DNA of 39,648 bases from Stentor coeruleus (Eukaryota > Ciliophora > Heterotrichea > Heterotrichida > Stentoridae): assembly GCA_001970955.1 (NCBI GenBank), contig MPUH01000695.1:1-39648 (forward strand), given 5' to 3'. The notes below the pieces were generated by a model, which worked only from the letters and a program-made list of their open reading frames with translations, made no database searches and was not told the origin of the DNA. The stretch's first letter is position 1, and each line of letters begins with the position of its first letter. Of this stretch, positions 29,527 through 38,586 are shown piece by piece. A program made the position numbers and the translations under genes.

Positions 29527-30211
29527 ATATATAAGTTTAGAAATTAAAGATGGAATTCGGAATGATTTGGTTTAGGATAAATTTTGGAAATGCTTTGTAG
29601 GGATGCTGGCTTTTTGAAGGAGATTGGATTTATAAGATTGTTAAGGAAAAAAATTGAAAATTAAAATTAGAATTTATACTAAAATTTATTAGAAAATATT
29701 AAATAAAAACTGATTAAAGGTTTATCAATATTTAATATTATATAGGGTAAAATAAATGGATGATTAAAGAGATTAAATAAGGTATTGCTAAGCATATATG
29801 ATCTGTAAAAAGTATTTTTTAATTAAAAAAGGACATCAGAATATTTTTTACAAGAGAGAGTTATTAAAGGTACTTTATCAGTAATTAAGTTGTAAAATTA
29901 TATTTCGATATTAACTTATTTTCCAATGAATTTAGTGAAGTTGATTAGGATTTACTAATTACAGAAATTCAGAAAATATTGAATTTGTAAATACATATTA
30001 GAGTTTATTGTTTTAAAAAATTTACATTAATAAAAAATTACTGTGGTTGATTTTTTAGTGAAGGAAATTTTGTGTTTTTTTGATAAACTTGGAAAAGCAA
30101 TTCAGAAAATAGTTTGAATTTTGTTTTCACACGATATTTTGAATATGAAGTATTATAAAGAGAATCATAGGTACTTGAGTAATAAAGCGAACTTAAAGTT
30201 TTTAAAGCTTT
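29527..30211. other. Intergenic region; C-poor promoter side
   Basis: No gene is seen. The first 120 bases are G-rich and C-poor, matching the promoter-side signature of the zinc-finger gene. The remainder is AT-rich 3' flank of the next minus-strand gene. Confidence 0.5.
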
Positions 30212-31381
30212 CTATATAATTGTTACCATAAACTGTGGATGTGACATACAATTCAAGCATATGCGAGTATATACAGTTTTCGCTTGCTTTTTCTTGATAA
30301 ATCTATATTTTTCTGTAGGATTTCCAAGTATTTCATAATCAATCAAGAAGTCAATAAAAAATTTTAAACTAAGAGGTTTGTTGTATTTACTGTAAATATT
30401 GTTTATGTTTTCAATTTCATATTTATTAGGATCTTTTAGATTTTCTGATTGAAGAGATTGAATATAAGCGTTTTCAAGCCCTTTGACAATAGTTTGAAAT
30501 GTCTCAGTTAGCATCCCTTTTGTATCTTTTGTATAATAATCTAAATCTTCTAATATTTTTTCTTGAAATTCAGTTTGAGGGTACTTTGAATCAATCCAAG
30601 CTTCAAAGACAATTAAAAACTGATAAAAAGTAATTTTTGGATAAAAAACTTTATAATCCAGTCCAAGTTTATCCAATTCAGCAATATGTTCATCATCCAG
30701 TAATTTATAATAATAATCCTGTACCTGTCTTACTGGAAAATATAAAAACGCTAACCTTTGAAATCTATTCACCTCACTTTCAACAATTTTCCACATACAT
30801 GCCATAAAAATTTCATTTAAAGCAACTGCACATTTTCTAACATCAATTTTTTCATCTTCACAATATACATCAAAAATTAATCTCATTGTCTCAGCATTTT
30901 CTTTCAAAATTTCTAAAACAAAAGGATTTCTTATACCAGCATTTTTAGTAAAATCTTCAAAAACTTCATAATTTTCAACATTTTCCTCGATTTCTTCTGG
31001 GGGTTTGTAAATATATTTTGGAGTTTCGTCTATAGGTTTTCCTTGTAAATGAATTTTTAAAGCTTCAAGACCATTTTCAAATCCATGAATTATGTAATAT
31101 TGATGCATAAGAAAATAAGAGATTCTTTTTGTGAATTGGCTAAAAGTAAATGATGATGGGTTTAGAGTATCATCTTCAAAAAGTGGATTTTCAGAAGTTG
31201 TGAAGAAAGAAAATGCTTGCTCACAATCATTGTTTAGGAAGATACTTAGTTCCATTAAAAGATCTGGGATGTCAGGAAGTGATAAGGTTTTTGGGTATAA
31301 AGATTGAAAGTCTTTGAGATAGGATGGAGATGAAAGCTTTGTAAGTCGCTTTTTTAAAGACTTAAGAGGATCTTTTGACAT
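30212..31381 (-). CDS. Unknown 389-residue, mostly helical protein
   Basis: I do not recognise a family. The protein is rich in Phe, Tyr, Leu and Lys and looks like an all-helical fold: repeated amphipathic helices (FSQFTKRISYFLMHQYY, LNEIFMACMWKIVESEVN, YQFLIVFEAWID). There are no signal peptide, membrane span or catalytic motif. The segment KITFYQFLIVFEAWI could belong to an EF-hand-like or armadillo-like helical domain, but calcium-loop residues are missing. It is complete from ATG to TAG. Confidence 0.7.
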   Translation of the reverse strand: MSKDPLKSLKKRLTKLSSPSYLKDFQSLYPKTLSLPDIPDLLMELSIFLNNDCEQAFSFFTTSENPLFEDDTLNPSSFTFSQFTKRISYFLMHQYYIIHGFENGLEALKIHLQGKPIDETPKYIYKPPEEIEENVENYEVFEDFTKNAGIRNPFVLEILKENAETMRLIFDVYCEDEKIDVRKCAVALNEIFMACMWKIVESEVNRFQRLAFLYFPVRQVQDYYYKLLDDEHIAELDKLGLDYKVFYPKITFYQFLIVFEAWIDSKYPQTEFQEKILEDLDYYTKDTKGMLTETFQTIVKGLENAYIQSLQSENLKDPNKYEIENINNIYSKYNKPLSLKFFIDFLIDYEILGNPTEKYRFIKKKQAKTVYTRICLNCMSHPQFMVTII

Positions 31382-31926
31382 TTCATTATATTTGGTTTAT
31401 TATTGTTAATGCTTATAAATATTGTAATTTTAGTTTATTTTTATGTTGCGTTTAAGATTCATGATTTGATTTATATTTGCTGCTGAGCCAAAAATATCAA
31501 GTTGCATTCTTAAAAAACTATTGAAATTTATAAGTTGTAGACTAATAATATATATAAACATATAAAATTTATTGATACTATAAAATATATTAGTAATATT
31601 ATTAATGTATTTTATAATAATGATTATTACAGCTTATAAATATACTCTTCCCATCAATTAGCTATAATTTTTAAATGAGACTATCTTCTATAAATCTATC
31701 TATAACTTAATCATAGCAGTTCATATTATCCCATTACTTTATAAAAATAAAATAACTAAACTATTGCCTTTAATTACTTCTAGAGTTATATAAACATATT
31801 ACATAGATTAGTTAAAATCATATTATAAATCCAATACTTTCTTATCTCCCTCCCTCTAATTTCTAAATTTGGCTTACCTTCCAAAGGTATTTATATTCAC
31901 TAATTCCCTTGCTATAAAACAAAATA
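31382..31926. other. Divergent intergenic region, AT-rich
   Basis: Nothing is recognised. It separates the divergent genes at 31381 and 31927. The 120 bases before 31927 are G-poor, the usual pattern here. Confidence 0.45.
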
Positions 31927-32553
31927 ATGCAAATAATGCTTAAATCTCAAGACTCAAAAGCTAATCATGAAATCATAGACAAGGAAATCCCTTTCCGAAG
32001 CAATTTTCTAGAAAGCCGTCGTCGGAAGCTTTTGAAAACCGCAGAAAAGCAAGTCCTTCGTCGGAAATCTAAACGATTTTCTTCAACTCTAGCTGATGAT
32101 ATAGCAAATGCTTATAAAATTTCACTTTCACCTATTCATAGGATTGGATTTCTTTCACGGATGCCAACTTTACAAGCTAATTCCCACAAATTGCCAATAT
32201 TATCCCATGATAGCATAAAAGATCCAACAAAACTCCCTGAAATCAGCACCCCTAAAGAAAGTAAAACTAAGAATATACTAGAAATTAAAAGTAAAGAGAA
32301 CAAACTTGAAGAACTTATTAATGATTTTATTGATAAAAGACAATATTCTGTAAGAAATTCACTACCTGGGCCGAGTAACCATATTATTGAAGCTGAAAAG
32401 ACTGAAAATTTTCATTATGAGAAGAATTTGAATGAATTTAGAGGGAATGAACTCAAGGCATATAGAGATGATATTAAAAAAAATTTAGTCATAGAAAAGA
32501 TTAGGCAAAAAAATCATCAGAGATATAAGAAAAAAATGCACAGTGTTTTCTAA
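31927..32553 (+). CDS. Small basic protein, unknown
   Basis: The 208-residue protein is rich in Lys, Arg and Ser. The N-terminal third carries a cluster of basic pairs (SRRRKLLK, LRRKSKRF) that could be a nuclear or microtubule-binding signal. The centre is disordered-looking, with SPIHR and STPKES sites. The last 60 residues are probably helical and basic, ending KNHQRYKKKMHSVF. No domain is recognised. The first ATG is followed four codons later by another (MQIM), so the exact start is uncertain. It stops at TAA. Confidence 0.6.
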   Translation: MQIMLKSQDSKANHEIIDKEIPFRSNFLESRRRKLLKTAEKQVLRRKSKRFSSTLADDIANAYKISLSPIHRIGFLSRMPTLQANSHKLPILSHDSIKDPTKLPEISTPKESKTKNILEIKSKENKLEELINDFIDKRQYSVRNSLPGPSNHIIEAEKTENFHYEKNLNEFRGNELKAYRDDIKKNLVIEKIRQKNHQRYKKKMHSVF

Positions 32554-33068
32554 TGTGATAATTCAGAGAGTTTATGATATAGTAATTTAATTATATTTTA
32601 AAAATCAGATATTTTTATATGATAAATAGTATGGATATTATGATTATAATAGATTGAAGAAAGGATTAGAAATTGTTATTAGTTTTAAAATTAAGAATTT
32701 ATATCATAAAATGCCTATGGGATTATTTATTATATAATATAAAAATATAGTTTAATAAGTAAGATGATTTTCCTTGCTTTATATAACTAACTCTTTTGTT
32801 TTATAATGAATTTTATATTGAATTAGGTTTGGTAAATATATTAGAAAAGTTATTTCTCATATATATTTTGAATAGAAATATTGGGACTGAAAAAATGTGA
32901 AAATGGCAATAGGACCAATATAAAAAAGATAAATTCGAGTAAATATAGATAGCATCGAAATTTTCATTCCGATTAATTAAATAAAGTTTCCCATGCACTT
33001 TTTTTGCTTTTCCTCTTAAAATAAAGTCTACAAATTTCTTTTCAATTTTTTTAAACTGTATTAACTAA
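32554..33068. other. AT-rich spacer
   Basis: A 61-codon minus-strand frame (32813-32998) occurs but has no supporting motif, so I do not count it as a gene. Nothing else is seen. Confidence 0.4.
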
Positions 33069-33337
33069 GGGGGTTTATCGAATATTTTTGAATTTCGTAG
33101 TAGTTCATATGATACTATCACAAATTATTTCGAATCTCTCCAAAGGAAAGGGGGAGGTGTACCAAATATTTTTAAAAAAAGTAATATTTTTCAAGAGAAG
33201 ATAATCAGAAAAACTAAATAATTCTAAAAGGGAAATCAATTCAAATTGCTATCAGTATCATAGATGGTCAAATTTTTGCAACTTTGGACAAGATTTGACA
33301 GTCTGTAGAGAGCCACTCAATTTCATTAATTAGGTAA
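33069..33337 (+). pseudogene. Possible Tc1/mariner-type transposase N-terminal fragment
   Basis: Two short frames lie close together but out of phase. 33069-33221 reads NIFEFRSSSYDTITNYFESL and then KGGGVPNIFKKS, which resembles the first helix-turn-helix and G-rP linker of Tc1/IS630 transposases. 33227-33337, with TGA as Trp, reads SIQIAISIIDG and TLDKIWQSVESHSISLIR, resembling the second helix-turn-helix. No DDE catalytic part is present nearby. This is a weak, motif-level resemblance in a 3' flank. Confidence 0.3.
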
Positions 33338-33450
33338 AAATTAAACTTGACTCTAAGACTAAATTCATACTGTTTGGTTAAGATATAATATCTAATATCT
33401 TGAGCAAATATATTTTATTCCTTTTCCTATGATTTATTTAACTAACTTTA

Positions 33451-35290
33451 TTAATCTATTGAAACTAATTTGAAGTCTTCTGAGAATTCTAAGATTTTAT
33501 TACAATTTATAAAAAAGTAATTTTTATTCTCTAATACTCCAAAAGACTTATTTGAGAAGAAACTAGTTCCAATTAATTTTCCATATCTTTTTATATTCCC
33601 ATCAAAGTCTATTTCACAAAATTCATAATTTTTAATTTTCCTACCTATGCCTCCGAACAGTAAAAAGCTATTTTTGTTATTTAAAAGACCCATTCCCTCA
33701 TATTTCCAAGGTGAGAACCAATTCAAAACTTCCCAATTCACAGTAAATTTTAAAACAGAATTAGACCATCTATTATTATCCTTTCCAGCCATTAAATAAA
33801 TGCAATTGTTAACTGAGCATACAGCAGCATTTTTTTTAGCTGTTTTAGGAAGAGGTTTATCTATATGCCACTTCATATTAATATCTAAATATTCAACTTC
33901 TTTACAGTTTTTCCCACTAATTACGTAAAGTTTATCATTATGCCATACTGAAGAATGATAAACATGTTTATGCTTTAGATTCTTCAATTTTTTTAAATTA
34001 TCAGTCATTTTATATGCAATAGTTTCAAAGATTATAATGAGTCCATAAGGAGTTGTAGTGTAGGTTGCCCCTTTATTAATACTTAATTCAGTATTTTTTA
34101 ATTTCAAGTTAAGCATATTATCATGGTAAATTAAAATCTGATTATAACAATGAAAGAAACAGTATTCACTCCAAGGATAATTTTTGATTGTTGGCGGTAT
34201 AACAGGTTTTAAAATTGGGAAATATTTATTCCTTGATTCAATATTAACTAATTTACGACGGATCTGTATTTTATTACTTTTTATAGTAAGTAATTTTTTT
34301 AATGTTATTATCATATACAAGATAATTGCTTTCCCGGATCTGTATTTTATTACTTTTTATAGTAAGTAATTTTTTTAATGTTATTATCATATACAAGATA
34401 ATTGCTTTCTTTTTCTTAATGCTAGACACAAAATCTATATATTTCTTTTTACTATTATATGTCCGGGTTATTCTCTTTTTGAATGGTTTATTATATATGC
34501 ACTCATTAGAATTATTAGTATCATCAAAACTTTCTTTCTCATCATTACAGAAGATTTCTGCATTTTGCGTTAGACTTTCACAATAATTTTTATTATCATA
34601 TTTGGTTTTGCAAACTGTGAATTCATTAATATATTTATCACTATTTTCAATATATTTTTCAATTACTTTATCTTCTATTAATTCAAAAGAACTATCTTTA
34701 ACATGTATTTTCAATCGTCCTTTGTTTTTATTTTTATAACTATCTCCAATAATGTTTTCAATTACTTTATCTTCTATTAATTCAAAAGAACTATCTTTAA
34801 CATGTATTTTCAATCGTCTTTTATCTATATTTTTATATTTTTTTCGACTCAGAATAGTATTTTCTTGCATTAAATTCATATCATTTTTTCCCCCAGCAAA
34901 ATCCGTAGCTTTCGAAATTTTCGGTGCACAATATTGTGAATTAAGACATGAATTTAAATTTTGAGTGTCTACAACTTTAATAATAAGATTATTATTTTTT
35001 CCAACTTTATTTAAGTTTTTTTGATTTTCTATTCGATGTTCATTGATATAAATATTAAACTGGTTTTTTCCTATTTTCTGCGATATAAAATCCATCAATT
35101 TATTATATCTGCCAATGCGTATAAAAGGAATTGTACTATCTTCAAATTTAAGTGTCCAAGTGATTTTTTTTGTTAAGCACACACATGAATTTTTTGAAGA
35201 GTAATTTTGTTTGGTAAAACAATCACATGAAGAAGAACATTTATTTTTAGAGCAACAGCCCATTTTTGAACAACAAGAGCAAGCACCCAT
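33451..35290 (-). CDS. UBL-kelch paralog 1, Cys-rich lipidation-type N-terminus; frame broken by a 76-bp duplication
   Basis: As assembled there are two overlapping frames (35290 to 34274, and 34320 to 33451). Dropping one copy of the 76-bp tandem duplication (34259-34409) joins them into one protein. The N-terminus MGACSCCSKMGCC holds a myristoylation-type Gly and ten Cys within 38 residues, suggesting acylated membrane attachment. Then comes one ubiquitin-like unit (ITWTLKFEDS...NIYINEHRIENQKNLNKVG), a variable charged region with a 33-residue internal repeat, and a C-terminal kelch-type beta-propeller part (SSVWHNDKLYVISGKNCK, AAVCSVNNCIYLMAGKDN, SFLLFGGIG). The kelch part is closely similar to the gene ending at 36484. 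It is probably a membrane-anchored adaptor. The domain fusion is inferred from the paralog. Confidence 0.7.
34259..34409. repeat. 76-bp exact tandem duplication inside UBL-kelch paralog 1
   Basis: Copies begin CGGATCTGTATTTTATTAC at 34259 and 34335. The period of 76 is not a multiple of three, so the second copy shifts the frame and splits the gene. Confidence 0.93.
34656..34818. repeat. 99-bp-period in-frame repeat
   Basis: A 60-odd-base segment recurs after 99 bp (34656-34719 and 34755-34818). It encodes RLKIHVKDSSFELIEDKVIE twice in the variable part of UBL-kelch paralog 1. The frame is kept and the spacers differ, so this one looks like genuine protein-repeat growth. Confidence 0.88.
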
Positions 35291-36025
35291 TTATAAAATA
35301 TAAGATTAACATAAACAGTTCTTTGCAAGTTTTTGTATATAAGAAAAATTTGATATTTTATAAGAAATCAATACTAGTGATTATCGAAATCATCTGATTT
35401 TATAATAAAGTGATAGGCTATTCAACAGAAAAATTAAGCTTTAAATTTTATAATATTAAAGAAGATAATAAAATCCAAGTGACTACTCAGAAAAAAGATA
35501 AATATACAGAGATTTCAAAACAATTTTGTGGCCTTGAGTACAAATTCTCTAATTTCATGTAAGATTTAGAGGAAGGGATGAAGCCAAATGAAAGTTTATC
35601 CCGAAAATATACTTTATGATTTATATTCTTACTTTAAAATCATAAGGCTTAGCAATTTTCTTAATAACCTCACTACTAAGAACTATATTATGAATAAACT
35701 TATCAAGTAGCTAAGAATGATTAATTTATTTGAATATATAATATAAATAATCACTATATATTATTTTATTAGCATAATTACTTGATTAATTAGATTTAGA
35801 TGAAGATAAATTTATATACTTGGCTAGATAATTTCGAATTTATTTTTGGCTTGGATAATTATAGCTTCTTAAGAGATTCAAAATAATTAGATAATACATA
35901 AAATATTAGAAGATATAAAATCTAGATTTAAGTTTAAAACATTATTTAGGAGTATATTAAATATATTACTCAACTATATTAATAGATTTTTTTCGGGATA
36001 AAATTGTTTGCTAAATTTGGGAATT
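35291..36025. other. AT-rich spacer between the UBL-kelch paralogs
   Basis: With UGA as Trp a plus-strand frame is open from about 35349 to TAA near 35574 (containing YSTEKLSFKFYNIKEDNK). It lacks a recognisable motif or start. It may be a transposon remnant like its neighbour at 36026. Confidence 0.35.
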
Positions 36026-36213
36026 TTAACTGAAGGCAATTCAAAGAACAAATTTATGATTATAATTAAATCAGCATTGGATAGAAATATTTTTGCCTAC
36101 CATATAAGAAAAAATGCTAGTTTCCAAGGAAACCAAGGCAGGAGTAGCTATACTGTTTCGCTCTAACGTAGCTAAAAGTGGCAAAGATATTACAAAAAAT
36201 CGATTTGATATTT
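36026..36213 (-). pseudogene. hAT-family transposase C-terminal relic
   Basis: On the minus strand, with two UGA codons read as Trp, a frame ends at TAA 36026-36028. It reads SLPLLATLERNSIATPALVS followed by LETSIFSYMVGKNIS. This follows the hAT dimerisation-domain pattern (P-x-L-x-x-L-A-R..L-x-x-P-A-x-S-x-x-S-E-R-x-F-S-x-x-G-x-I). The frame is closed upstream and no further hAT part is recognised, so this is a short remnant. The match is by pattern only. Confidence 0.45.
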
Positions 36214-36483
36214 TATAATGCTACAGTACATCCAATTGTATTTATTAAAAAAATATATTTAAAAAAATGATTTCGAACCAAATACTATTTCCATACTATT
36301 ACCAATTAATCAAAGAATTATTAAAAAAAATTATTGATTATTTCTTTGAATATAGTATTCATAAATCAAAGATAGCTATTCAGTTATTTTCATGAGTTAA
36401 TATCAAAATGCAAGATATCGCAAAAGCCAGTCTTAAATTTCTAACTATTTTATTCATTTTCCTATCATTTATTTAACTAAAAA

Positions 36484-38586
36484 CTAAAGATCTATTGAAA
36501 CTAATTTGAAGGTTTCTGAGAATTCTAAGATCTTACTGGAATTGATAAAGAAATACTTTTTATTCTCTGATACTCCAAAAGACTTATTTGAAAAGAAACC
36601 AGTTTCAATTAATTTTCCTTTGTTTATTTTTTTCCCATTAAAATCTATTTCACAAAATTTATAATTCTTATTTTTCTTGCCTATGCCTCCGAACAGTAAA
36701 AAGCTATTTTTGTTAGTTAAAAGGCCCATTCCCTCATATTTCCAAGGTGAGGACCATTTCAAAACTTTCCAGATCACAGTAAATTTTAAAACAGAATTAG
36801 ATAATTTATTATCATCCTTTCCAGCCATTAAATAAATACTATTGTTAACTGAGCACACAGCAGCATTTTTTTTAGCTGCTTTAGGAAGAGGCTTATCTAT
36901 ATGCCACTTCATATAAATATCTAAATATTCAACTTCTTTACATTTTTTCCCACTAATCACATAAAGCTTATTATTATGCCATACTGAAGAATGATAAACA
37001 TGCTTATGCTTTAGATTCTCCAATTCTGTTAAATTATCAGTAATTTGGTATGCAGTCTTATTGAAGGTTACAATTAGACCATAAGGAGTTGTAGTGTATG
37101 TTGCCCCTTTATTAATGATTAAATTAGTTTTTTTGGAGTCCAAGTTAAGCATATTATTGTTGTAAACTAGAATTTTATTATTTTTGTGGTGAAAGAAGGA
37201 AAATTCATTGTAATTTGGTTCTAGTATTATTGGTTCCATAACGGGCTTTGAAATTGAGTTAAATACTTGCAAACCCATATTTTCTATTACTTTAGCATCC
37301 TTCTCTGTAATTAATATTTTGGATACCTCAGCATGCCTACAAAGCTTTTTAGAAGGGTAAACTTTGACTTCATGCCCAAATATTGAAGTAATTACTCCTA
37401 TGATTTGATTGCTCGAGTTAAAAACATAATTTTCAATAAATTTTTTTGGTAATTCGCTGAGTGAATTATAAGAGCTTGGTTTTTCTTCGTCTTTGGTTAA
37501 ATGATATTTATCATCATTAATTGTGGTATTTGCATTGGGCGTAAAATCAGCACATTCTTTTTCAGTGACACCAGATTTATTGTCTATTGTATACAATGTT
37601 ATGTCATTATCTTTATTATCTTCATTATCTATTGACGAAATCCTTTTTAATTGATTGAATTCATTATTTTCTTCCTTTACATAAAAAATTCCTTTATTTT
37701 GTTTTTCAGTTTCATTTGAAACTTGTATGCATCCATTTATTATAAATTTTTTTTGAGTCAACTTTTTTTTATCATTCCCATACACATCAATAGCACTACG
37801 TTGAATCTTTTCAATGTTAGCAAATTTATCCACATTATTATCTTCATTAAGCCTCACTATGGCAAAAGTAGCACAAATTCCAATGTAATAATTAAGATTG
37901 CTCTGTTCAATAATTTCAAGACTCCCAGCTATAATAATAATATTTTCTAATATTTTTGGATTCACTGTAAGTTTCGCTATATCATTTGATTGATCTTCAC
38001 TAATCAATTCCTTTGAATCATTACATTCGTTTTCTCTTATTATATCTTCGACCAATTTCTTAAAATCATCAATTTTCTCACAAGGGAGTTTATAATATTT
38101 GATATTATTATATTTAAATTTCCAATAGAATATTTCAATTACTATATATCTCGTTCTGAGATAAATAGCTAGATCTGTATTGTCTTTAATTTCCTTTCCT
38201 CTAATTTTTATTATAAAATCACTTATGCCAATATATTTTGAGATTTCCTCAGATAGCTTACTATATTCAGAGCAACGTTCTATTTGGGATTTCCGATTAA
38301 AATTTTTATCTTTTTTTTTTTTTTGTTTCAAAATTTTAACTTTCCACTTGATGCATTCAGAAACTTCAATGATTTTATCTTCAGCGTATTTATTAAGGTG
38401 CCTCTGTTTTTTAATCTCACGGCCATTAATTTTTAAACTAATATTGCAAATTTTTACTGTATTAATAATCATTTCTTTTAAAGTCTCAAATTCATTGCAG
38501 CACTCTATTTTATACACTTGATCTTGATCTTCAACTTTAATTGTCCATTCGAATAGTTCACCCCCTATATTCGGAATGGCTTCCAT
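36484..38586 (-). CDS. UBL-kelch paralog 2 (ubiquitin-like repeats plus kelch domain)
   Basis: The 700-residue protein starts with up to three ubiquitin-like units. Each opens with a Trp strand (FEWTIKVED, IKWKVKIL, FYWKFKYN); the first two also show the turn ...IKINGREIK/IKIRGKEIK and a closing strand, while the third is more diverged. About residues 240-440 are acidic and low complexity with no recognised domain. The C-terminal part from about 450 is kelch-like: SSVWHNNKLYVISGKKCKEV, AAVCSVNNSIYLMAGKDD, NSFLLFGGIGKKNK. It ends VSIDL at TAG. The kelch part closely matches the gene at 33451-35290, including a similar 3' flank (TTTTCCTAT.ATTTATTTAACTA), so the two arose by segmental duplication. 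Both domain types are protein-binding, so an adaptor role, perhaps in ubiquitin signalling, is conceivable but unproven. Confidence 0.78.
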   Translation of the reverse strand: MEAIPNIGGELFEWTIKVEDQDQVYKIECCNEFETLKEMIINTVKICNISLKINGREIKKQRHLNKYAEDKIIEVSECIKWKVKILKQKKKKDKNFNRKSQIERCSEYSKLSEEISKYIGISDFIIKIRGKEIKDNTDLAIYLRTRYIVIEIFYWKFKYNNIKYYKLPCEKIDDFKKLVEDIIRENECNDSKELISEDQSNDIAKLTVNPKILENIIIIAGSLEIIEQSNLNYYIGICATFAIVRLNEDNNVDKFANIEKIQRSAIDVYGNDKKKLTQKKFIINGCIQVSNETEKQNKGIFYVKEENNEFNQLKRISSIDNEDNKDNDITLYTIDNKSGVTEKECADFTPNANTTINDDKYHLTKDEEKPSSYNSLSELPKKFIENYVFNSSNQIIGVITSIFGHEVKVYPSKKLCRHAEVSKILITEKDAKVIENMGLQVFNSISKPVMEPIILEPNYNEFSFFHHKNNKILVYNNNMLNLDSKKTNLIINKGATYTTTPYGLIVTFNKTAYQITDNLTELENLKHKHVYHSSVWHNNKLYVISGKKCKEVEYLDIYMKWHIDKPLPKAAKKNAAVCSVNNSIYLMAGKDDNKLSNSVLKFTVIWKVLKWSSPWKYEGMGLLTNKNSFLLFGGIGKKNKNYKFCEIDFNGKKINKGKLIETGFFSNKSFGVSENKKYFFINSSKILEFSETFKLVSIDL

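Noticed and set aside
32813..32998. 61-codon minus-strand frame
   Set aside because: Low-complexity aromatic sequence without a motif, in AT-rich spacer.
35349..35574. Plus-strand frame open with UGA as Trp
   Set aside because: No start, no recognised motif. With only two stop codons in use, frames of this length are expected by chance in places.
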